10,523 bases of DNA, from assembly GCA_016928525.1 (NCBI GenBank), contig JAFGKO010000325.1, forward strand, positions 1 through 10,523. Reading direction: 5' to 3'. Origin of the DNA: Anaerolineales bacterium (GTDB lineage Bacteria; Chloroflexota; Anaerolineae; Anaerolineales; Villigracilaceae). Of the stretch, positions 7,025-10,523 are shown piece after piece. The notes under the pieces are model-generated. The model was not told the DNA's origin. It worked only from the letters and a program-made list of their open reading frames with translations, and did not search any database. Numbering within the stretch: position 1 is the stretch's first letter; the number at the start of each line of letters is the position of its first letter. The position numbers and the translations under genes were made by a program.

Positions 7025-7033
7025 ATTATAGCA
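7025..7033 (-). promoter_or_regulatory. Extended -10 promoter of the TPT-protein unit
   Basis: On the minus strand TGC is followed by a perfect TATAAT (7030 to 7025), then seven nucleotides and the ATG at 7017. The predicted start site is the A of the ATG or its neighbour. No clear -35 is seen, as expected for an extended -10 type. Confidence 0.6.
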
Positions 7034-7049
7034 TTTAACCCAGGGGATT

Positions 7050-7072
7050 AAAAAAGCGCCCGGTCTGGGTGC
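7050..7072 (-). terminator. Intrinsic terminator of the PadR operon
   Basis: On the minus strand GCACCC (7072-7067) and GGGCGC (7061-7056) form a GC-rich stem with one A-C mismatch and a 5-nt loop, directly followed by TTTTTT (7055-7050). It sits 160 nt after the stop at 7232 and 20 nt before the promoter at 7025-7033, so it separates the two minus-strand units. Confidence 0.6.
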
Positions 7073-7082
7073 AAGGACTTAC

Positions 7083-7199
7083 TGAGAACAACGTATATTC
7101 TCAATAAATAGTGGAAAGTGGGGTGTTGTGGGCAGGGTGCGCCCGCCCACAACACCCCACACTCCAAATTGTCGTTCGTTTCCCCGTCACAATTTGGCG
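7083..7199. repeat. Three consecutive hairpins in the 214-nt gap after the PadR operon
   Basis: The gap 7018-7231 has no gene but is unusually structured. TGAGAA/TTCTCA (7083-7088 and 7098-7103) is a 6-bp stem. GTGGGGTGTTGTGGGC (7118-7133) and its exact complement (7145-7160) give a perfect 16-bp stem, extended by GGG/CCC to a TGCG tetraloop with one bulged A. CCAAATTGT (7164-7172) and ACAATTTGG (7188-7196) give a perfect 9-bp stem. An 8-bp palindrome, TACCGGTA, follows at 7205-7212. None has an adjacent T tract. They may act in mRNA 3'-end processing or be a dispersed palindromic element; I cannot tell which. Confidence 0.6.
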
Positions 7200-7231
7200 G
7201 AGTATACCGGTAAGTACAGTATGAATGAGGG

Positions 7232-8257
7232 TTAGGAGCCTTGGATCACCTTACGCACAGGCCTACCAACCAAGCCAGCGATCGGACCAATCAATAAAGC
7301 GCCTGTCAATACAACCAGGAAGGCGATAACTGGCGATGGGCGTTCTGGCGGCAAGTTCCAGGCGCTGGCAATGACCAAAAACACAACCGCGTTCATGAGG
7401 CCATAACCAAGGATGGAGATCATCCGGCCTGCATCGCCTTTGCGGACGTAAAGATACGTCAGTAACGACATAATCAGCCCAACAGGCGCTGCCAACAAGG
7501 CCAGGTCATAGCGGTTGAACGGAGCGGCAGTTGCCATCGAGAAAGAAGACATACCGGCCAAGGTTGCAAACCCCAGGCTGGTGAGTCCCGCCTGCCGCCA
7601 ACCGCGCCAGGCAGTCACAACAATCAACGCAGAGATGCCAAGCAAGAGCAACACAATCAGGACAATGTCTAAAATCGGGGAAAGCAGGGGTAAACCGAAA
7701 TCTGCGCGTTCTTCGGCCAGCACCTTGACAAAAACCACCATCCCCATCACAGCGCCACCAGCCCATGTGTACCCCCATGCAGGCAGACGTTTAATAAGCG
7801 CTAGCGAACCGCCCAATGCGATGATCAAACTGGGAAACATCATAATGGCAAAGCCTGTCATCAAACGCCAGCGCGGAATCGTGTACCAGGGCTCCCAGAC
7901 GACCAGGGCACCCAAAGCGATGCAAATTCCAAACAGCACAGGCGGCAGGGATGCAAGGATGACATACCGCCGATGCTCAATTTTCCAGGATTTATCTTCC
8001 GTGATCAGAGACATGAGACCCCTCCCAAAGGTTTCTCGAAAGGCAAACCAGTATTCCATCAGAACAGCGCCGGGCCAGTCGCGCAACTCTTCCCAAAAAA
8101 TGCGCCACAGAACCCATTTGCCGGCTGCCATTTTTGCAACCAGTTTCTCTCGAAACACAGCTTGCATTTCTCGCGAAAATTCTTTGCGAAATCCATATGG
8201 ATACAAAATCGTCAACAAGGTGTATGTACGTAACAAACGACCAAGTACCAGTTTCAT
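7232..8257 (-). CDS. Polytopic membrane protein with permease-prefix-like N terminus
   Basis: The product is about 341 aa. Residues 1-75 are a mostly soluble segment (LLTILYPYGFRKEFSREMQAVF, about 14-35, then a Trp-rich WRIFWEELRDWPGAVLMEY). It resembles the short cytoplasmic prefix found before permease domains encoded next to PadR regulators. About eight hydrophobic helices follow from about residue 100 to 330. No FtsX or MacB permease domain, ATP-binding motif or catalytic residue is evident, so the prefix may here precede an unrelated membrane domain. The ATG at 8257 overlaps the padR stop as ATGA, a translational coupling arrangement. The ATG at 8269, four codons earlier, is an alternative. 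It is the last gene of the operon led from the promoter at 9055-9027. Function is unknown; export or membrane-stress resistance under PadR control is only a guess. Confidence 0.75.
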   Translation of the reverse strand: MKLVLGRLLRTYTLLTILYPYGFRKEFSREMQAVFREKLVAKMAAGKWVLWRIFWEELRDWPGAVLMEYWFAFRETFGRGLMSLITEDKSWKIEHRRYVILASLPPVLFGICIALGALVVWEPWYTIPRWRLMTGFAIMMFPSLIIALGGSLALIKRLPAWGYTWAGGAVMGMVVFVKVLAEERADFGLPLLSPILDIVLIVLLLLGISALIVVTAWRGWRQAGLTSLGFATLAGMSSFSMATAAPFNRYDLALLAAPVGLIMSLLTYLYVRKGDAGRMISILGYGLMNAVVFLVIASAWNLPPERPSPVIAFLVVLTGALLIGPIAGLVGRPVRKVIQGS

Positions 8258-8595
8258 AATACGCCCCATTCCGATGAACGTTCCTGCTTTATCGCCACCA
8301 AGTTTTGCATGCGCGCCGTCTCCGCCTCCAGAATGCCCTTGCCCAACTGTGTAAGAGCATAGGCTTTGCGCTCACGACCAGTTTCATCCCCATCATCATC
8401 GACGCGCCGTACCCAGCCCGCCTCGAGCAGACGTTTGAGCGCGCCATACAACGTCCCGGTGCTCAAACTAACGCGTGAGCCACTCAACGCCTCCACATCT
8501 TTCATGATAGCGTAACCGTGTTTTGGCCCCGGCAACAGGCTGAGCAGGATGAAAAAGACAGCTTCGGAGAGCGGCAGGTTATCGTTATAGTCCAT
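8254..8595 (-). CDS. PadR-family winged-helix transcriptional regulator
   Basis: The 113-aa product is a typical short PadR: LPLSEAVFFILLSLL helix at 7-21, HGYAIMKDVE at 26-35, the recognition region TGTLYGALKRLLEAGWV at 46-62 and the wing with GRERKAYALTQLGKGIL at 73-89. PadR proteins bind DNA as dimers and usually repress their own operon until an inducer binds. The start at 8595 is the first residue compatible with the family; it is 5 nt after the stop of the upstream membrane gene, with AGGAG about 13 nt away. A longer reading from 8862 is an out-of-frame overlap with that gene and is not supported. The stop overlaps the next gene by 4 nt. A perfect dyad at 9010-9026 in the operon promoter is the obvious candidate operator. 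Confidence 0.93.
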   Translation of the reverse strand: MDYNDNLPLSEAVFFILLSLLPGPKHGYAIMKDVEALSGSRVSLSTGTLYGALKRLLEAGWVRRVDDDGDETGRERKAYALTQLGKGILEAETARMQNLVAIKQERSSEWGVL

Positions 8596-8600
8596 GTCGT

Positions 8601-8981
8601 TTACATCTCTCCTGATGAGACCCTGGCGCTCCGGTTCATCCGCTGTCTGGCGAGGAACAACAATCCCAACAGGCAAAGATTGAACAGTAAGATCAGAGCA
8701 TCGATCCACCCAAACTGGTCGGTTATCGAAAGCACAACATTGAGCGCTACGTACAGGATCGCCAAGAAAAACACCCATCTTTGCCCGGCAGTGATTTTCA
8801 CGCCAAACCAGATCATAATGGCGGCATTGGCAATCATCAACATAGAGAGTATCAAACGCCAATCACTGGTACTTGTTACAGCCATAAAGCCCAAAACACC
8901 AAAGACTACCCAGACAGCCGCATTGAGAAAAAACAAACCTCGGGTCAGCTTCAACATATTAGTGATTTGATTGTTTTCCAT
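8601..8981 (-). CDS. Four-helix membrane protein, first gene of the PadR operon
   Basis: The 126-aa protein has four predicted membrane helices at about residues 13-36, 42-62, 67-85 and 92-112, with a short polar N terminus and a basic, polar C-terminal tail (RQRMNRSARVSS). No known catalytic or transport motif is visible. The ATG at 8981 is preceded by GGAG (8989-8986) at a short distance. The stop lies 5 nt before padR, so the two are co-transcribed and probably under PadR control. It could be a sensor partner or a small membrane-stress protein, but no function can be assigned. Confidence 0.75.
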   Translation of the reverse strand: MENNQITNMLKLTRGLFFLNAAVWVVFGVLGFMAVTSTSDWRLILSMLMIANAAIMIWFGVKITAGQRWVFFLAILYVALNVVLSITDQFGWIDALILLFNLCLLGLLFLARQRMNRSARVSSGEM

Positions 8982-9009
8982 AAATCTCCGTTATACATCG
9001 TCCGGCAAC

Positions 9010-9026
9010 ATGTCGCAATACGACAT
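9010..9026. promoter_or_regulatory. Candidate PadR operator
   Basis: ATGTCG-CAATA-CGACAT is a perfect 6-bp inverted repeat with a 5-nt spacer, lying immediately after the minus-strand -10 box and spanning the predicted transcription start (about 9019). ATGT/ACAT dyads are known for PadR proteins, and a padR gene lies in the operon this promoter drives. Binding is inferred, not shown. Confidence 0.65.
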
Positions 9027-9055
9027 ATTATAGAGGTTTCCTCGTTTTGAGTCAA
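9027..9055 (-). promoter_or_regulatory. Sigma70-type promoter of the PadR operon
   Basis: On the minus strand TTGACT (9055-9050) is followed by a 17-nt spacer and a perfect TATAAT (9032-9027). The match is 11 of 12 consensus positions. The predicted start near 9019 leaves a leader of about 38 nt before the ATG at 8981. Confidence 0.85.
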
Positions 9056-9061
9056 GAGGCT

Positions 9062-9089
9062 ATGACAGAAAATAAGTCTGTGGTAAAAC
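9062..9089 (+). promoter_or_regulatory. Probable promoter of the IPK gene
   Basis: ATGACA (9062-9067, five of six -35 positions) is followed by 16 nt and an extended -10, TGG-TAAAAC (9081-9089). Six nucleotides then separate it from the ATG at 9096, so the transcript would be leaderless or nearly so. It faces away from the PadR operon promoter across a 114-nt divergent region. Confidence 0.5.
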
Positions 9090-9095
9090 AAAAGC

Positions 9096-9965
9096 ATGCA
9101 GGAATTGGTCTTCCTCAAACTTGGCGGATCGCTGATCACAGATAAAACCCAGCCCTACACCGTGCGATTGGATAAATTAGCGGACCTGTGCGCCCAGATT
9201 GCCCGTTCGCTTCAGACTCAGCCAAGCCTGCATCTCGTTTTGGGACATGGTTCCGGGTCCTTTGGGCACACGGCGGCGAAGGAGTATAAGACCAGGGAGG
9301 GCGTTTCACCCTCACCCCCGACCCCTCCCCCTTCGGGGGAGGGGAGTTTCCCCTCTCCTTCCGGGAGAGGGGTTAGGGGTGAGGGCGGCTTTTGGCACGG
9401 CTTTGTCGAAGTCTGGTACCAGGCTTCAACGCTGAACCGCCACGTCATCCAGGCGCTGTACGAAGCGGGCGTCCCGGCGATGACTTTTTCTCCGGCGGCC
9501 AGCGTATGGTCGAAAAATGGGCGGGTGGCGGAGTGGGACTTGTCCAAGATCAAGGTTGCACTGGAGAATGGAATCGTCCCTGTGGTGCACGGGGATGTGG
9601 TCTTCGACCGGGCGAAAGGCGGGACAATCTTATCGACAGAGGACTTGTTCGAGCACCTGGCGCGGGAACTGCGCCCAGAGCGGATTTTGCTGGCCGGGCT
9701 CGAGGAGGCGGTTTGGGCTGATTTCCCGGCGCGCAGGCACAGGGTCCAGGTACTGACGCGCGAGTCGTTCGACGAGATCAGCAGCGGGGTCGGGGAAGCC
9801 AGCGGAGCGGACGTCACCGGCGGGATGCAATCCAAAGTCCTACAAATGCTGGACCTGGTAGAGCAAATCCCAGGCTTGCAGGCATTGATTTTCTCCGGAG
9901 AAGGCAATGGAAACCTGGAAAGGGCGCTAAAAGGAGACAGAATTGGCACATTGATCAAAAAATAG
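9096..9965 (+). CDS. Isopentenyl phosphate kinase with an in-frame repeat-derived insert
   Basis: The 289-aa protein is an amino-acid-kinase-fold enzyme that phosphorylates isopentenyl phosphate to isopentenyl diphosphate with ATP. The diagnostic features are the N-terminal KLGGSLITDK loop (8-17), the GHGSGSFGH loop (50-58) whose His58 corresponds to the phosphate-contacting catalytic His of archaeal IPK, the VVHGDVVFD strand, and GADVTGGM near the C terminus, which binds nucleotide phosphates. IPK is known from archaea, plants and some Chloroflexi, where it serves an alternative mevalonate route. Residues about 69-98, rich in Pro, Ser and Gly, are foreign to the family and encoded by a palindromic repeat (9309-9385). 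Without them the protein would have about 260 residues, the usual size. The insert falls in a surface loop before the GFVEVW helix, so activity may be kept. There is no ribosome site before the ATG. Confidence 0.9.
   Translation: MQELVFLKLGGSLITDKTQPYTVRLDKLADLCAQIARSLQTQPSLHLVLGHGSGSFGHTAAKEYKTREGVSPSPPTPPPSGEGSFPSPSGRGVRGEGGFWHGFVEVWYQASTLNRHVIQALYEAGVPAMTFSPAASVWSKNGRVAEWDLSKIKVALENGIVPVVHGDVVFDRAKGGTILSTEDLFEHLARELRPERILLAGLEEAVWADFPARRHRVQVLTRESFDEISSGVGEASGADVTGGMQSKVLQMLDLVEQIPGLQALIFSGEGNGNLERALKGDRIGTLIKK
9309..9385. repeat. Palindromic repeat element inside the IPK coding sequence
   Basis: The outer arms CCCTCACCCC (9309-9318) and GGGGTGAGGG (9376-9385) are perfect complements. Between them are two hairpins: CCCCTCCCCC/GGGGGAGGGG (9322-9331, 9335-9344, TTC loop) and CCCCTCTCC/GGAGAGGGG (9350-9358, 9364-9372). 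The whole would fold into a three-way-junction or cruciform shape. A 7-bp direct repeat GAGGGCG occurs at 9297-9303 and 9381-9387. Deleting one copy and everything between removes exactly 84 bp and leaves the frame TREGGFWHGF. The right copy overlaps the element's arm, so it may not be a true target duplication. Confidence 0.85.
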
Positions 9966-9995
9966 GATTGTGACGAATATTACAAGAAACGCGGG

Positions 9996-10007
9996 ATAGA
10001 CGTCTAT
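9996..10007. promoter_or_regulatory. Perfect 12-bp palindrome upstream of the formate-THF ligase gene
   Basis: ATAGACGTCTAT reads the same on both strands. It lies in the 107-nt gap after the IPK gene, 66 nt before the ligase ATG. A weak promoter (TTGCAC at 10007-10012, 17 nt, AACAAT at 10030-10035) would begin right at its edge. It could be an operator; no regulator is identified. Confidence 0.3.
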
Positions 10008-10072
10008 TGCACAAATGGCAAAAATCGCTAACAATGGTAGGTATCCTAAAAAAAATAATATGGAGAAGACAG

Positions 10073-10523
10073 ATGGCTAGAAAATTCACACCAACCCCAA
10101 TCAAACTGCGCACTCCTGTTCCGTCCGACATCGATATTGCCCAGGAAGCCACCCTGAAACCCATTTTACAGGTGGCGGAGGAAGTGGGCATCCAGACCGA
10201 CGAACTCGAGTTGCATGGCCCGTTTATGGCCAAGGTCAAGCTGGAGATCCTCGAGCGCCTGGCGGACCGCCCCGATGGCAAGTACATCGATGTAACGGCG
10301 ATCACACCCACCCCGCTGGGCGAAGGCAAGAGCACCACCATGGTCGGCTTGAGCCAGGCGCTGGGCGCGCACCTGGGCAAGAGCGTGTTCACCTGCATCC
10401 GCCAGCCCAGCCAGGGTCCTACTTTTGGCATCAAGGGCGGCGCTGCGGGCGGCGGCTACAGCCAGGTCGTACCAATGGAGAATTTCAACCTGCACCTGAC
10501 CGGCGATATCCATGCGATCACGG
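10073..10523 (+). CDS. fhs: Formate-tetrahydrofolate ligase, N-terminal part (runs off the window)
   Basis: The gene starts at ATG 10073, with GGAG at 10062-10065 and 7-nt spacing, and stays open for 150 codons to the window end. The product begins [36 protein letters not shown] is the family's usual beginning. Residues 78-87 hold the ATP-binding loop [10 protein letters not shown], followed by [20 protein letters not shown] (about 110-129), one of the most conserved family segments. The enzyme couples formate to tetrahydrofolate using ATP, giving 10-formyl-THF for purine and one-carbon metabolism; in acetogenic or formate-using anaerobes it feeds the methyl branch of the Wood-Ljungdahl pathway. 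The full protein is usually about 550-630 residues, so roughly three quarters lies outside. Identification is very confident; the metabolic role in this organism is not determined by the window. Confidence 0.96.
   Translation, partial: MARKFTPTPIKLRTPVPSDIDIAQEATLKPILQVAEEVGIQTDELELHGPFMAKVKLEILERLADRPDGKYIDVTAITPTPLGEGKSTTMVGLSQALGAHLGKSVFTCIRQPSQGPTFGIKGGAAGGGYSQVVPMENFNLHLTGDIHAIT

Noticed and set aside
7515..8354. Long plus-strand open frame of 279 codons
   Set aside because: Antisense to the polytopic membrane gene and padR. Its product shows no domain, and the minus-strand reading gives clear helices and a PadR fold.
8596..8862. N-terminal extension of PadR to an ATG at 8862
   Set aside because: The extra 89 residues overlap the upstream membrane gene in another frame and resemble nothing; the PadR fold begins at the ATG at 8595, which gives a normal length.
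9309..9385. Hairpins in IPK read as transcription terminators
   Set aside because: No T tract follows either stem, and the reading frame continues with intact IPK motifs to a normal C terminus.
9218..9958. Minus-strand open frame of 246 codons opposite IPK
   Set aside because: The plus strand has all IPK motifs. The antisense frame is a product of GC-rich codon use and of the palindromic repeat, which stays open on both strands.

Overview
The window looks like chromosomal DNA from a Chloroflexota bacterium, most likely of the Anaerolineae type. The pointers are a long membrane-anchored protein with Thr-Pro-Thr linkers, an isopentenyl phosphate kinase (IPK; known in some Chloroflexi), a GC- and C-tract-rich palindromic repeat inside a gene, and AUG-proximal extended -10 promoters. 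This placement is inference from gene content; no rRNA or other phylogenetic marker is present.

Layout, left to right. (1) 1-212: a hairpin, probably the end of an upstream unit, then a near-consensus sigma70 promoter. (2) 213-3145, plus strand: two adjacent genes for multi-pass membrane SPFH-domain proteins, 5 nt apart and visibly more AT-rich than the rest. (3) 3190-5171, plus strand: a PfkB-family sugar kinase and pseudouridine-5'-phosphate glycosidase, together a PsuK/PsuG pseudouridine catabolic pair. (4) 5331-7017, minus strand: a unit of TPT-linker membrane protein, PaaI-like hotdog thioesterase and a 100-aa membrane protein. It has its own TATAAT box directly upstream and lies just after an intrinsic terminator of the next unit. 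(5) 7232-8981, minus strand: a compact operon of a four-helix membrane protein, a PadR-family repressor and a larger polytopic membrane protein. It is headed by a TTGACT-N17-TATAAT promoter with a perfect dyad just downstream of the -10, probably the PadR operator. (6) 9096-9965, plus strand: isopentenyl phosphate kinase carrying an in-frame palindromic repeat of about 28-30 codons. (7) 10073 to the window end: the N-terminal 150 codons of formate-tetrahydrofolate ligase.

The units look independent: salvage of modified nucleosides, isoprenoid precursor metabolism, one-carbon metabolism, and two small membrane or regulatory operons. The least explained parts are the tandem SPFH pair, which may form a hetero-oligomeric membrane assembly by analogy with HflK/HflC, and the palindromic element that has become coding sequence in the IPK gene. 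No CRISPR array, transposase, tRNA or rRNA was seen.
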